From Phycicoccus sp. CSK15P-2 (lineage in GTDB: Bacteria > Actinomycetota > Actinomycetes > Actinomycetales > Dermatophilaceae), in NCBI RefSeq assembly GCF_016888005.1, contig NZ_JAFDVE010000003.1, forward strand, positions 124,001 through 188,000: a stretch of 64,000 nt of DNA, read 5' to 3'. Of the stretch, positions 42,761 through 54,321 are shown one piece after another. Both the position numbers and the translations under genes were made by a program. Every line of letters starts with the position of its first letter. Positions within the stretch are counted from its first letter, which is position 1. The notes below the pieces were generated by a model. It worked only from the letters and a program-made list of their open reading frames with translations. It was not told the origin of the DNA and made no database searches.

Positions 42761-43540
42761 ATGTCCAAGCGCATCGACGTCAAGAACCTCGACATCTTCT
42801 ACGGCGCCTTCCACGCCGTGAAGAGCGTCTCGATGACCATCGAGCCCCGCTCGGTCACGGCCTTCATCGGCCCCTCCGGCTGCGGCAAGTCCACCGTGCT
42901 GCGCACCCTGAACCGGATGCACGAGGTCATCCCCGGCGCGTACGTCACCGGTGAGGTCCTCATGGACGAGAAGAACCTCTACGCCAAGGACACCGACCCG
43001 GTCGACGTCCGCCGGCAGGTCGGGATGGTCTTCCAGCGGCCCAACCCGTTCCCGACGATGTCCATCCGCGAGAACGTCCTGGCCGGCGTCCGGCTCAACT
43101 CCTCGAAGCTCTCGAAGTCGGCGTCCGACGAGCTCGTCGAGCAGTCGCTGCAGGGCGCGAACCTGTGGTCCGAGGTCAAGGACCGGCTCGACCGGCCCGG
43201 GTCGGGGCTGTCGGGTGGGCAGCAGCAGCGCCTGTGCATCGCGCGGGCCATCGCCGTCCAGCCCGAGGTCATCCTCATGGACGAGCCGTGCTCGGCGCTC
43301 GACCCCATCTCGACACTCGCCATCGAGGACCTCATCAACGAGCTGAAGAGCGAGTACACGGTCGTCATCGTCACCCACAACATGCAGCAGGCGGCCCGGG
43401 TGTCCGACCGCACCGGGTTCTTCAACCTCGAGGCCACCGGGATGCCGGGCGAGCTCGTCGAGATGGACGAGACCGCGAAGATCTTCAGCAACCCGAGCAA
43501 GCCCGCGACCGAGGACTACATCTCCGGCCGGTTCGGCTGA
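42761..43540 (+). CDS. pstB: Phosphate ABC transporter ATPase PstB
   Basis: A 259-residue ATPase. Walker [10 protein letters not shown] is at about 36-44, the Q-loop region [15 protein letters not shown] near 92 is a PstB hallmark, the signature [14 protein letters not shown] is near 150, Walker [14 protein letters not shown] near 170, and [13 protein letters not shown] near 205. It powers PstSCA. The ATG at 42761 has AGGAGA upstream. No phoU follows; the operon ends here, facing the NUDIX gene. Confidence 0.97.
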   Translation: MSKRIDVKNLDIFYGAFHAVKSVSMTIEPRSVTAFIGPSGCGKSTVLRTLNRMHEVIPGAYVTGEVLMDEKNLYAKDTDPVDVRRQVGMVFQRPNPFPTMSIRENVLAGVRLNSSKLSKSASDELVEQSLQGANLWSEVKDRLDRPGSGLSGGQQQRLCIARAIAVQPEVILMDEPCSALDPISTLAIEDLINELKSEYTVVIVTHNMQQAARVSDRTGFFNLEATGMPGELVEMDETAKIFSNPSKPATEDYISGRFG

Positions 43541-43587
43541 CCCGCGCCGGAGCCACGGACCCGCGCCCGAGCCACGGACCCGCGCGC

Positions 43588-44526
43588 TCAGGGGCGGTGC
43601 CGCTCGACGGCGACCACCCGAGCGCCGGCCCCGGCGCCCGAGACGTGGCAGACGAGCGCCTCCCCCTTGGCGAGGTTGCCCTGCGCGGCATCGGCCAGCG
43701 GCTCGCGGGCGGCGTCGTCGTCGGCCAGCGGCCGCAGCACGTCGAGCAGTGGGGGCAGCACCGGCCCGTGGGTGCACAGCACCGCAGGGCGGCCCGCCTC
43801 GAGCACCGTCCCGAGCCGGCGCACCGCCCGCTCCGGGTCGGCCTCGAAACCCTCCTCGGAGAGGCTCTTCCGGGTGCGCAGCCGCACTCCCGACGCCGCC
43901 GCGAACGGCTCGACCGTGGCGGTGCAGCGCAGCGACGGTGAGGTGACGACCCGCTCGGGCCCGTAGGCGGCGAGGAGCGGGACGAGGGCGCCGGCGCGTT
44001 CGCGTCCCGCGTCGTCCAGCGGCCGGTCCCGGTCGTCCGCCCCGTCCCAGGACCCTCGCCCGACGGCGTGGGCGTGCCGGACCACCACGAGCGGCCAGGT
44101 GTCGAGCATCCCGCCCTGGTGACGGCGCACGAGCGAGCGCAGCTGGTCGCGGTCGCGCGCGTAGTCGAGCCGGTCGTGGGCCGTGCGCGGGTCGAGCCAG
44201 GCGACGTCGTCGATCTCGTTGACCAGCTTGCCGCTGCCCCCGGTGACCTTCGCCGCCCAGTAGCGGACGACCTTGTCGCCGGGGCGCCCGTCCTTGCCGA
44301 GCACCGTGTAGCGCGACTCGGGCAGCGGCACCCCGAGCGCCACCCGCAGCCCGGTCTCCTCATGGGTCTCGCGGACGGCGGCCACCGCCGACTCCTCGCC
44401 CGGGTCGAGCTTGCCCTTGGCCCAGGACCAGTCGTCGTACCGCGGACGATGGACGAGAGCCACCTGGAGCTCACGCCCGTCGAGCCGCCAAGGCAGGGTC
44501 CCCGCGGCGGGGATCGTCGTGGGCAT
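43588..44526 (-). CDS. NUDIX hydrolase / histidine phosphatase fusion (MutT1-like)
   Basis: A 312-residue two-domain protein. Residues 1-140 are NUDIX, with the box GKLDPGEESAVAAVRETHEETG (given here as GKLDPGEESA near 38 and REETHEETG-type end RETHEETG near 51). Residues 145-310 are a histidine phosphatase with VVRHAHAVG near 150, the RHG equivalent. Mycobacterial MutT1 (Rv2985) has the same layout and clears 8-oxo-GTP and diadenosine polyphosphates; Rv2985 also lies next to ppk1, as here. It follows ppk1 by 11 bases on the same strand. Confidence 0.87.
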   Translation of the reverse strand: MPTTIPAAGTLPWRLDGRELQVALVHRPRYDDWSWAKGKLDPGEESAVAAVRETHEETGLRVALGVPLPESRYTVLGKDGRPGDKVVRYWAAKVTGGSGKLVNEIDDVAWLDPRTAHDRLDYARDRDQLRSLVRRHQGGMLDTWPLVVVRHAHAVGRGSWDGADDRDRPLDDAGRERAGALVPLLAAYGPERVVTSPSLRCTATVEPFAAASGVRLRTRKSLSEEGFEADPERAVRRLGTVLEAGRPAVLCTHGPVLPPLLDVLRPLADDDAAREPLADAAQGNLAKGEALVCHVSGAGAGARVVAVERHRP

Positions 44527-44537
44527 CGCTGCGGCGG

Positions 44538-46853
<2,316 letters not shown>

Positions 46854-46884
46854 CCTGTCAGGTTCCGTGCCGGGCGACCGGGGT

Positions 46885-46906
46885 GCTCACCCGCTGTTCA
46901 CCCGGG
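46885..46906 (+). promoter_or_regulatory. PHO-box-like repeat upstream of ppk1
   Basis: GCTCACCCGCT (46885-46895) and GTTCACCCGGG (46896-46906) are adjacent 11-base units with the G-x-TCACC core seen before pstS. They lie in the 84-base gap upstream of ppk1 (minus strand), so the repeats read opposite to the gene. PhoP control of ppk is known in Streptomyces. Orientation and having only two units lower confidence. Confidence 0.55.
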
Positions 46907-46937
46907 CGGGGCGGACGTCGCCCGGGAGCGACAGGGT

Positions 46938-47861
46938 TCAGCCAGGGAGCGAGTACTGCGCGTCGACGGCGGCGTCGGTGAACCCGAGCCGCTCGTAGGT
47001 GCGCCTCGCCCGGACGTTGTCGCCGTCGACGTAGAGCTCGACCTCCGCGAGGCCCTGGCCGGCGAGGTGCGCCACCCCGAGCTCGGTGAGCGGCCCCCCG
47101 AGCCCGCGACCCTGCTCCTCGGGGGCGACACCGACGGCATAGACCTCGCCGCTGCCGTGCCGGGCGCCGGTCATCCCCGGGGCGTGGCTCGCGCGGTCCT
47201 CGGGCTCGATCTTGGTCCAGTGGAACGCGACGAGCCGGCCGTCCCGCTCGACGAGGAGGAAGCCCGCGGGGTCGAACCACGGCTGCGCCATCCGCTCGTG
47301 GAGGTCGTCGACGGTGAGCCGGCCCTGTTCGGGGTGGTCGGCGAAGGCCGCGGCGTTGAGCCGCACCCAGGCCTCGTCGTCGCGACCGGGCTCGAAGGTC
47401 CGTACCGCGTACCCGTCGGGGAGCGTCGGGTCGGTGTCGTCCTCCGCCGTCAGCGGCCGGGACATCACGTGCAGGCTACGGGTGCGCTCGAGCCCGGTCG
47501 ACTCCGCCAACGCCCGCGCCGCCGGGAGGTCTCCGTGGGCCCACGCGGAACGGGCGCCGTGGGCGAGGGCCGCGTCGAGCAGCGCCCGGCCGTGACCGGT
47601 GCGCCGGTCGGCCGGGTCGACGACGAGCTCGGCGACGGCGTGCACGGTGCCGGCGGAGGACACCTGGGCGTAGCCGACGACCCGCTCGTCGTCACCGCGC
47701 CGCAGGACGTGGACGACGCCGTCGCGGGACGGGCCGAGCGCGAGCGCGAACGCCTCCGAGACCGGCGCGACGCCGTCGGCCGCCTCCGCCCGGTCCCAGA
47801 GGGCGGCGACCTCGGCCGCGAGACCGCCCTCGACGGCGGTGAGCCGCTCGGTGCGGGCCAT
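46938..47861 (-). CDS. mshD: Mycothiol synthase
   Basis: A 307-residue protein made of two GNAT domains. The C-terminal active one has VYAVGVAPEEQGRGLGGPLT near residue 240 (acetyl-CoA loop) and ELYVDGDNVRARRTYERLGF near 275. It acetylates Cys-GlcN-Ins in the last step of mycothiol making. The start ATG at 47861 is two bases after the glnR stop, so they are cotranscribed, the order also found in mycobacteria (Rv0818-Rv0819). mshA lies 12 kb away in this window. Confidence 0.93.
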   Translation of the reverse strand: MARTERLTAVEGGLAAEVAALWDRAEAADGVAPVSEAFALALGPSRDGVVHVLRRGDDERVVGYAQVSSAGTVHAVAELVVDPADRRTGHGRALLDAALAHGARSAWAHGDLPAARALAESTGLERTRSLHVMSRPLTAEDDTDPTLPDGYAVRTFEPGRDDEAWVRLNAAAFADHPEQGRLTVDDLHERMAQPWFDPAGFLLVERDGRLVAFHWTKIEPEDRASHAPGMTGARHGSGEVYAVGVAPEEQGRGLGGPLTELGVAHLAGQGLAEVELYVDGDNVRARRTYERLGFTDAAVDAQYSLPG

Positions 47862-47863
47862 CG

Positions 47864-48565
47864 TCAGCCGTCGACCTCCTCGAGGTCCTCCTCGGCGGCC
47901 TCGGGGACGAAGCGGTACCCGACGTTGCGGACGGTGCCGATGAGGAGCTCGTGCTCGCTGCCGAGCTTGGCGCGCAGCCGCCGGACGTGGACGTCGACGG
48001 TGCGGGTGCCGCCGAAGTAGTCGTAGCCCCAGACCTCCTGGAGCAGCTGCGAGCGGGTGAACACGCGGCCGGGGTGCTGCGCGAGGTACTTGAGGAGCTC
48101 GAACTCCTTGTACGTGAGGTCGAGCAGCCGGCCACGCAGCCGCACCGAGTACGTCGCCTCGTCGATGACGAGCGACCCGGCCGTGATGGGGCCGCCCTCG
48201 TCGGCCCCGGTCTCGGAGCGGCGCCCCACCGCCAGCCGGAGGCGGGCCTCGACCTCGGCCGGCCCGGCGGTGTCGAGGACGACGTCGTCGACACCCCACT
48301 CGGCCGTGAGCCCCGCGAGACCGCCCTCGGTGACGACGACGATGAGCGGGCACACGACGCCGGTGGTCGTGAGCACGCGGCACAGCGACTTGGCCATCGC
48401 GAGCTCGCGGCGCGCGTCGACCACGACGGCGTCCGCGTCCGGGGCGTCGACCAGGGCGGACGCCTCGGCGGGGAGGATGCGAACATGGTGGCTGAGGAGC
48501 CCGAGCGCCGGAAGGACCTCGGCGCTGGGCGCCAAGGTGTTCGTCAGCAGCAACAGGTGGGCCAT
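47864..48565 (-). CDS. glnR: GlnR-type atypical OmpR-family response regulator
   Basis: A 233-residue regulator. The N-terminal receiver lacks a full acidic pocket, but the segment [13 protein letters not shown] (near residue 47) keeps the Asp typical of GlnR, which works without a partner kinase. The C-terminal winged helix has [20 protein letters not shown] near 150 and [18 protein letters not shown] near 182. GlnR controls nitrogen uptake genes in actinobacteria. Identification rests on both sequence type and the conserved glnR-mshD pairing. Confidence 0.85.
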   Translation of the reverse strand: MAHLLLLTNTLAPSAEVLPALGLLSHHVRILPAEASALVDAPDADAVVVDARRELAMAKSLCRVLTTTGVVCPLIVVVTEGGLAGLTAEWGVDDVVLDTAGPAEVEARLRLAVGRRSETGADEGGPITAGSLVIDEATYSVRLRGRLLDLTYKEFELLKYLAQHPGRVFTRSQLLQEVWGYDYFGGTRTVDVHVRRLRAKLGSEHELLIGTVRNVGYRFVPEAAEEDLEEVDG

Positions 48566-48586
48566 TGCCCCACAGGATAGGCGGTC

Positions 48587-48889
48587 ATGGACACAGGGCA
48601 GCGCGCCTCGGCGCCAGGTGGGACGGAGGCCACCACCGGGACGGCCGCGGAGGCGACGGTCACGGTGCGGTACTGGGCCGGTGCCCGGGCGGCCGCGGGC
48701 GTGGACTCCGACGTCGTCGCGGCGGGCGACGTCGCGACCCTGGCCGAGGCCCTCGTGGCCCTGCGCCCGGGGCTGCGGGACGTCCTGCCGGTGTGCACCG
48801 TGCTCGTCGACGGGCGGGCCGCCACCGGCGCCGACGCCCTGCGGCCCGGAGCGGACGTCGAGGTGCTGCCACCCTTCGCCGGCGGGTGA
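48587..48889 (+). CDS. MoaD/ThiS-family sulfur-carrier protein
   Basis: A 100-residue protein: about 22 disordered residues, then a beta-grasp domain starting [18 protein letters not shown] and ending FAGG. The C-terminal Gly-Gly is the site that accepts sulfur as a thiocarboxylate after adenylation. MoaD-type members feed molybdopterin synthesis, but no moa genes are near. In mycobacteria a MoaD-like gene also lies beside glnR. Start ATG at 48587, divergent from glnR. Confidence 0.82.
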   Translation: MDTGQRASAPGGTEATTGTAAEATVTVRYWAGARAAAGVDSDVVAAGDVATLAEALVALRPGLRDVLPVCTVLVDGRAATGADALRPGADVEVLPPFAGG

Positions 48890-48896
48890 TGCGAGG

Positions 48897-49799
48897 ATGC
48901 CCGGCGTGGACGACGACGCGAGCGCGGGGGAGGTGACGTACACCAGGTCATCCCGCCACGCGGCCTCCACCGGCGCGGAGTCCGAGACCCGAGCGGCTCG
49001 TCGGGCCCGGCGGGAGGCGCAGCTGCGCAACCCCGTGCTGCCCGCGATGGCCACCGTCACCCGGCCGGCCGTCGTCGTCACGACCGTCGTCCTCACCGGG
49101 CTGCTCGTCGCCGGGCTGCGCGTCGACCCCGTCATCCTCGCCGGCGGGCTGGCCTGGACCGGCCTGCTCCTCGCCTTCGGCTGGCCCCGGCTCCTCGGCA
49201 GCTCGAGCCGGTTCGGGTCTTCGCTGGCCATCGGCGTCGCCGGTGTCCTCACCCCGGTGTCGGCGGTGGTCCCCGACGGCACCGCGAGCCTGGCCGTCGT
49301 GCCGGTCGCACTGACCATCGGGCTCGCGCTGATGTTCGGCCACCAGATCGTCCGCACCGACGGCCGGCCCCGGCTCACCGAGTCGGTGGGCGTCACCTCG
49401 CTGGGGATCGCCCTCGTGGCGGTCGGGGCCACCTGGCTCCCGCTGACCAGCGGGCACCGGACCGCCGCGCTCGCGGTCGCCGGCCTGGTCGGGGTCGGCG
49501 CGGCCTCGCTCGCCGACCTCGCGGTCGGGATGCGCCCGTTGCGGCCCTGGCTGCTCCCGCTCGCGATGGTGCTCGGCGCGTCGGGAGCGCTCGTCTCCGC
49601 CGGCATCGTCGGCGGCCCGCGGCCCGCGGCCGCCGCCCTCGCCGGGATGCTCGTCGGCGCGGTCTCGCACGCGTTGCGGCGCGTCCTGTGCGTCCTGCCG
49701 CCGGTGACGTCGCTCCGGGGCCAGCTCGCGAGCGCCGCGGCGGGTGTGCTCGTCGGCGGCGTCGTCGCCTACGGGGTGGCGCTCGCCCTCGTCGGCTGA
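48897..49799 (+). CDS. Predicted multi-pass membrane protein of unknown function
   Basis: A 300-residue protein with a charged N-terminus (about 45 residues) and roughly eight hydrophobic helices packed closely to the C-terminus. [20 protein letters not shown] is the first and [20 protein letters not shown] the last. No transporter motif is seen. GTG at 48906, preceded by GCGAGG, is an alternative start. It follows the MoaD-like gene by seven bases and is probably in its operon. Confidence 0.75.
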   Translation: MPGVDDDASAGEVTYTRSSRHAASTGAESETRAARRARREAQLRNPVLPAMATVTRPAVVVTTVVLTGLLVAGLRVDPVILAGGLAWTGLLLAFGWPRLLGSSSRFGSSLAIGVAGVLTPVSAVVPDGTASLAVVPVALTIGLALMFGHQIVRTDGRPRLTESVGVTSLGIALVAVGATWLPLTSGHRTAALAVAGLVGVGAASLADLAVGMRPLRPWLLPLAMVLGASGALVSAGIVGGPRPAAAALAGMLVGAVSHALRRVLCVLPPVTSLRGQLASAAAGVLVGGVVAYGVALALVG

Positions 49800-49814
49800 G
49801 GTACCGGCGGTGCG

Positions 49815-50186
49815 TCAGTAGACGAGCGCCCGGGTGCCGGGGGCGATGACCTCCTCGACGAACGCCGCGGCGCCACGGACGGTCGCGCCGGGCACGAGGT
49901 CGTCCTCGGTCAGCCCCCGCCGGGCAGCGCACTGGCCGCACACCGTGACCCGCCCACCCTCGAGGACGGCGTCCCGCAGCTCGGCCGCCGGCGCCGCGTG
50001 CGGCAGTGCGAGCTCCTCGGCCCGTCCGGGCACCGCCATCCACACCGCGTCGCCGGTGAGCCAGAGGCTGACGTCGAGCCCGGCGGCGAGGGCGGTGGCC
50101 GCGACGGTGATCCCCTGGTTGAGCCGCTCGGGCGCCTCGGTGCCGCAGGTGACCTTGACGACGAGGGCGCTCGCGGGGGACTCCAT
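49815..50186 (-). CDS. DsrE-family protein
   Basis: A 123-residue DsrE/DsrF-like protein. It starts ALVVKVTCGTEAPERLNQG, the nucleotide-like loop of the family, and has VTVCGQCAARRGLTEDDLV near residue 79, where CGQC could hold a reactive sulfur. DsrE-like proteins carry sulfur or occur in stress responses; no Dsr pathway is present. It is divergent from the nitrobindin-like gene with 12 bases between start codons. Confidence 0.8.
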   Translation of the reverse strand: MESPASALVVKVTCGTEAPERLNQGITVAATALAAGLDVSLWLTGDAVWMAVPGRAEELALPHAAPAAELRDAVLEGGRVTVCGQCAARRGLTEDDLVPGATVRGAAAFVEEVIAPGTRALVY

Positions 50187-50198
50187 AGACTGCAGCGT

Positions 50199-50708
50199 AT
50201 GGTCTTCCAGCTCGACACGAACCTGCACCCGGACCTCGCACCGCTCGCCTGGCTGGTCGGCTCCTGGGCCGGCGCCGGGGTGGTCGGCTACCCGACGATG
50301 GAGTCCCAGCGGTTCGGCCAGGAGGTGCTCGTCGGCCACGACGGCCGCCGCTTCCTGCGCTGGGAGTCGCGCAGCTGGCTGCTCGACGACGACGGCAACC
50401 AGGTGCGGCCCCTCGCCACCGAGCTCGGGTTCTGGCGTCCGGTCACCGAGGGCGAGGACGGCACGAACGTCGAGCTCCTCCTCGCCCACCCCACCGGCTT
50501 CGTCGAGATGTACGCCGGGAAGGCCGAGCCGGCGAAGGTCGAGCTCCGCACCGACGGCGTCATGCGCAGCCCGGAGGCCAAGGAGTACACCGCGGCGCAC
50601 CGGCTCTACGGCTACGTCGAGTCCACGCTCATGTGGGTCATGGACATGGCGGCCGTGGGTCAGGAGCTGCAGTCGCACGTGTCGGCCGAGCTCAAGCGGG
50701 TCAGCTGA
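50199..50708 (+). CDS. Nitrobindin-like heme-binding beta-barrel protein (THAP4/FABP family)
   Basis: A 169-residue ten-stranded-barrel protein. LAWLVGSWAGAGVVGYPT near residue 17 and FGQEVLVGHDG near 38 are typical; HRLYGYVESTLMWVMDMAA near 137 holds the conserved C-terminal signature. Mycobacterial Rv2717c is a member and binds ferric heme, reacting with peroxynitrite and NO. The proximal His near residue 137-150 fits HRLYGYV. The ATG follows TAGACT (50186-50191) by eight bases. Confidence 0.85.
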   Translation: MVFQLDTNLHPDLAPLAWLVGSWAGAGVVGYPTMESQRFGQEVLVGHDGRRFLRWESRSWLLDDDGNQVRPLATELGFWRPVTEGEDGTNVELLLAHPTGFVEMYAGKAEPAKVELRTDGVMRSPEAKEYTAAHRLYGYVESTLMWVMDMAAVGQELQSHVSAELKRVS

Positions 50709-50732
50709 CCGGGCCGGCCGCCCCGCCGGGGG

Positions 50733-51779
50733 TCAGGGCGTGACGAAGACGTCGAGGTACTCGTCCATCGAGTCGGTGCGCAGCGCCTCGCCGAGGAGGG
50801 CCATCCCCTCCTCGTCGACGATGTCGATGGACCCGGCCTTCGGGTCGGTGCCGAACCCGGTGAACGGCGCGGTCGCGAACACGACGTCGGAGGCGCGGAT
50901 GCCGCGCAGCTCCAGGGCGTAGTCCCTCATCGTGCCGATCGTCAGGTCGCGGTCGACGACGAGGTTCTCGGTGGCGGCGTCGGTGAACCTCGCGATCTTC
51001 ACGGGGTTGGCCACCGTCCCCCTGCTCGTCGCCTTGAGCAGCAGCGCCTTGACGAAGGCCAGCTGCCGCCGGCCGCGCGAGATGTCGCCCTCGCTCAGCT
51101 CGTAGCGCTCGCGGACGAAGCCGAGCGCCTGCTCGCCGTTCAGCTCGTTCCAGCCCTCCTGGATGGCGATGCCCCCGTTCCCGGACGCCGAGCTGCCCTC
51201 CTCGGCGTAGACCCGGACCCCGCCGACGGCGTCGGTCATCCGCTTGAAGCCGTCGAAGTCGGTGCGCGCGACGTGGTCGATGCGGATGCCGAGGAGGTTC
51301 TGCAGGGTCTCGACGAGCAGCGGCTCCCCCCCGAACGCGTACGAGGCGTTGATCTTGTTCTTGCCGTGGCCGGGGATCTCGACGAAGAGGTCGCGGGGGA
51401 AGTGGATCATCTGGATCGACGTCGGGTCCTCGGGGACGTGGACGAGGACGATGACGTCGGAACGCCCTCGGTCGCTGCCCCGGCTGTCGGAGCCCACGAG
51501 CAGGAAGTTGGTGCCCGTGCCCGACTCCGGGACCGGCGACCCGTCGGGTGCCGTGGGGGGCGGTACCGTGGGGAGAAGGTCGGCCTGGGTGACGTTGTCG
51601 TTGACCGTCCAGGCGAGGTAGGCGACGAAGCCGCCCGCCGCCACCAGCCCGAGCAGCACGACGGCGACGAGCGCGATGACGACGGCGCGCAGGCCCCGGC
51701 GGCGGTGCCGCGGGTGCTCCTCGGGCTCGGTCTCGCCGCTCTCGGGTCCGAAGAGGTCGAGGCTGTCGTGGTGCGTCAC
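50733..51779 (-). CDS. LytR-CpsA-Psr (LCP) family phosphotransferase
   Basis: A 348-residue membrane-anchored protein. One helix (about residues 32-58) follows an Arg-rich stretch; the outside LCP domain has NFLLVGSDSRGSDRGRSDVI near 92, FPRDLFVEIPGHGKNKINAS near 128 and FVRERYELSEGDISRGRRQL near 227. These Arg/Asp residues bind a polyprenyl pyrophosphate head. LCP enzymes attach wall polymers (arabinogalactan or teichoic acids) to peptidoglycan. GTG start at 51779, divergent from the fur-like gene. Confidence 0.9.
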   Translation of the reverse strand: MTHHDSLDLFGPESGETEPEEHPRHRRRGLRAVVIALVAVVLLGLVAAGGFVAYLAWTVNDNVTQADLLPTVPPPTAPDGSPVPESGTGTNFLLVGSDSRGSDRGRSDVIVLVHVPEDPTSIQMIHFPRDLFVEIPGHGKNKINASYAFGGEPLLVETLQNLLGIRIDHVARTDFDGFKRMTDAVGGVRVYAEEGSSASGNGGIAIQEGWNELNGEQALGFVRERYELSEGDISRGRRQLAFVKALLLKATSRGTVANPVKIARFTDAATENLVVDRDLTIGTMRDYALELRGIRASDVVFATAPFTGFGTDPKAGSIDIVDEEGMALLGEALRTDSMDEYLDVFVTP

Positions 51780-51838
51780 CGGCCCAGCATACGAAGGGCG
51801 GGCACCCCGGTGCGCCGGGAGCCGCCTACATTGGAGGG

Positions 51839-52258
51839 ATGAGCGACCTCGGGGCCCGCCTGCGCGCGCACGGCAAGCGGCTCACGTCCCAGCGCGAACG
51901 CGTGCTGGCGGCGGTGGGGCGGCTCGGCCACGCCACGCCCGACGAGGTCGCCGAGGCGGTCGCGGCCGACGGCGGCGCGGCGGTGCCGGTCTCGACGGTC
52001 TACCGCTCGCTCGACGCCCTCCAGGAGCTCGGCCTCGTCGGGCACACCCATGTCGACCACCGGGCGCCCAGCTACCACCTCGCCGAGCACGCCACCCATC
52101 TGCACGTCGTCTGCCGAGGCTGCGGCTGGGTCGGCGAGATGCCGCTGAGCGTCGCCGACGAGCTCGTGTCGCGGGCCGACGAGGCCCTCGGCTTCGCGGC
52201 GGACGCCAGCCATGCCGCCGTCCACGGACTGTGCCGCACCTGCCGGGAGGACCGATGA
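51839..52258 (+). CDS. Fur-family metalloregulator
   Basis: A 139-residue Fur-type repressor. The DNA-binding part has RLTSQRERVLAAVGRLGHAT and VPVSTVYRSLDALQELGLVG; the metal part has HATHLHVVCRGCG near residue 85 and HGLCRTC at the end, giving the two Cys pairs of a structural zinc site and sensing histidines. Zur or Fur type cannot be told. The ATG follows TACATT (51827-51832) by seven bases. The stop overlaps the ygfZ start. Confidence 0.88.
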   Translation: MSDLGARLRAHGKRLTSQRERVLAAVGRLGHATPDEVAEAVAADGGAAVPVSTVYRSLDALQELGLVGHTHVDHRAPSYHLAEHATHLHVVCRGCGWVGEMPLSVADELVSRADEALGFAADASHAAVHGLCRTCREDR

Positions 52259-53286
52259 CCACCACACCCACGACCGCCCCGTCCCCGCTCCTCGGCCGCC
52301 ACGGTGCCGTCGAGGCGGAGGGCCCGGACGCCGGGGTCGCCGCGCACTACGGCGACCCGATGCGCGAGCAGCGTCTCCTCGCCGAGGGGCTGGCGGTCGT
52401 CGACCTCTCGCACCGTGGGGTCGTCACGGTTTCCGGCCCGGACCGGCTCTCCTGGCTGCACTCGATGACGACCCAGGAGCTCACCGGCCTCGCGCCCCGG
52501 GAGTCGCGCGAGTCCCTCGTCCTCTCGCCGAAGGGGCACGTCGAGCACGCGCTGCACGTCGTCGACGACGGCGCGACGACGTGGGTCACGGTCGAGCCCG
52601 GGAGCGCGCCGGCGCTCGTCGCGTGGCTCGAGTCGATGCGCTTCATGCTGCGGGTCGAGGTCGCCGACGTCACGGACCGATGGGCCGTGCTCGGCGAGCC
52701 GGTCGGGGCCGCGTCCCTCGAGGGTGAGCCGCTCGCCTGGGTCGACCCGTGGCCCGGCCCCGTCGGGGACACCGCGACGTACGGCCCGCTCGAGGGGCAT
52801 CCGGCCGCCGGACGGGCGTGGCGCGAGCTGCTCGTGCCGCGGGAGGGGCTGGACACCGCGGTCGGGGACCGTCCGCTCGCCGGCGTGTGGGCGGCCGAGG
52901 CGCTCCGGGTGGTCGCCTGGCGTCCCCGGGTGGGCTGGGAGACCGACCACCGGACGATCCCGCACGAGCTCGACTGGCTGCGGACCGCCGTGCACCTGCA
53001 CAAGGGGTGCTACCGCGGGCAGGAGACCGTCGCCCGGGTGCACAACCTGGGACGTCCGCCGCGCCGGCTCGCCTTCCTCCACCTCGACGGGTCGGGCCAC
53101 GTGCTGCCGGACGCCGGGGCCGCGGTCGAGGCCGGCGGCCGCGAGGTCGGGCGGCTGACCTCGGTCGCCCGACACCACGAGGACGGTCCGGTGGCGCTCG
53201 CGGTCGTCAAGCGGTCGGTCCCGACCGACGTCGATCTTCTCGTCGGCAGCATTTCCGCCGCCCAGACCGTCGTCGTCGAGCCCTGA
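52255..53286 (+). CDS. ygfZ: YgfZ/GcvT-domain folate-binding protein
   Basis: A 343-residue protein of the GcvT fold. The diagnostic motif KGCYRGQE near residue 252 has the Cys needed for tetrahydrofolate-linked Fe-S cluster repair. RLSWLHSMTTQELTGLAP near 63 also fits. YgfZ supports maturation of certain Fe-S enzymes under oxidative stress. Coupling to a Fur-family regulator by an ATGA overlap makes a link to iron or metal status plausible. Confidence 0.92.
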   Translation: MTTTPTTAPSPLLGRHGAVEAEGPDAGVAAHYGDPMREQRLLAEGLAVVDLSHRGVVTVSGPDRLSWLHSMTTQELTGLAPRESRESLVLSPKGHVEHALHVVDDGATTWVTVEPGSAPALVAWLESMRFMLRVEVADVTDRWAVLGEPVGAASLEGEPLAWVDPWPGPVGDTATYGPLEGHPAAGRAWRELLVPREGLDTAVGDRPLAGVWAAEALRVVAWRPRVGWETDHRTIPHELDWLRTAVHLHKGCYRGQETVARVHNLGRPPRRLAFLHLDGSGHVLPDAGAAVEAGGREVGRLTSVARHHEDGPVALAVVKRSVPTDVDLLVGSISAAQTVVVEP

Positions 53287-53338
53287 GCGCCGTAGATCCT
53301 CCGGCGGCCAGGCGGTACCCGGCTGCCATGATGAGCCC

Positions 53339-54196
53339 ATGACGACGCCGTCCGCCGGGGTGACCGGCACGCTCATCACGGTCGCGCCCACCGGCGCGGA
53401 GCACGCGAAGGCCGACCTCCCGCAGCTGCCGACCACCCTCGACGAGGTCGTCGAGACCGCGCGGCGGTGCGAGGCCGCGGGTGCCTCGCTCGTCCACCTG
53501 CACCTGCGCGACGCCGAGCACCGGCCGACCCTGGACCCCGGTCTGCTCCGGGCTGCGGTCGAGGCGGTGCGCGAGGCGACCGACCTCGTCGTCCAGCTCT
53601 CCACCGGCGGCTCGGTGCACGACGCGCTCGAGCAGCGGCTCACCGTCCTCGACGCCGAGCCCGACTCCTGCTCGCTCACCTGCGGGACGACGAACTTCGG
53701 CGACGACGTCTTCCTCAACCCGTGGGGGTTCATGAGCGACCTCTACGTGCAGGCGCAGGAGCGGGAGGTCGTGCCGGAGCTCGAGCTCTTCGACCTCGGG
53801 CACGTCCACGCCGTGCGCCGGCTGCTCGACACGCACGGGCTGCCGTTCGGCGGGCGGGTGCACGTCGACTTCGTCACCGGTGTGCCCGGCGGGATGCCCG
53901 CGACGACGGCCGCGCTCATGGCCGGTGTCGCGATGCTGCCGACGGAGGTGACCTCGTGGTCCGCGACCGGCATCGGCCGCGGCCACCTGCCGGTCATGGC
54001 GGGGGCGCTCTCGGCCGGCGGGCACCTGCGCGTCGGCATGGAGGACAACGTCGTCTTCCGCCGGGGTCAGGTCGTGCAGCACAACGACGAGCTCGTGGCC
54101 CGGGCCGCCGAGCTCGCCACCCTCGTGCAGCGACCGCCGCTCACGACGTCCGAGGCGCGCGAGCTCCTCGGGGTCAAGGACCGGCGCCGACGCTGA
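53339..54196 (+). CDS. BKACE-family beta-keto acid cleavage enzyme
   Basis: A 285-residue TIM-barrel enzyme of the DUF849/Kce group. ITVAPTGAEHAKADLPQLP at the start, SLVHLHLRDAEHRPTLD near residue 50 (zinc histidines), LTCGTTNFGDDVFLNP near 110 and VGMEDNVVFRRGQ near 228 are family blocks. Kce condenses 3-keto-5-aminohexanoate with acetyl-CoA; other members use different beta-keto acids, and the substrate here is open. The ATG follows CATGAT (53327-53332) by seven bases. Confidence 0.87.
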   Translation: MTTPSAGVTGTLITVAPTGAEHAKADLPQLPTTLDEVVETARRCEAAGASLVHLHLRDAEHRPTLDPGLLRAAVEAVREATDLVVQLSTGGSVHDALEQRLTVLDAEPDSCSLTCGTTNFGDDVFLNPWGFMSDLYVQAQEREVVPELELFDLGHVHAVRRLLDTHGLPFGGRVHVDFVTGVPGGMPATTAALMAGVAMLPTEVTSWSATGIGRGHLPVMAGALSAGGHLRVGMEDNVVFRRGQVVQHNDELVARAAELATLVQRPPLTTSEARELLGVKDRRRR

Positions 54197-54321
54197 CGCC
54201 TCGCGGTCCGGCGTCGTGGGTCGGCTCGTGGGGTCGGGCAGTCCGTCTCCCGGGCCGGTCCCTCGTCCGGCAGGTGGGACGGCGGCGATGGACGGGGAAC
54301 ACCTCTGCATAATCCGGGGTT

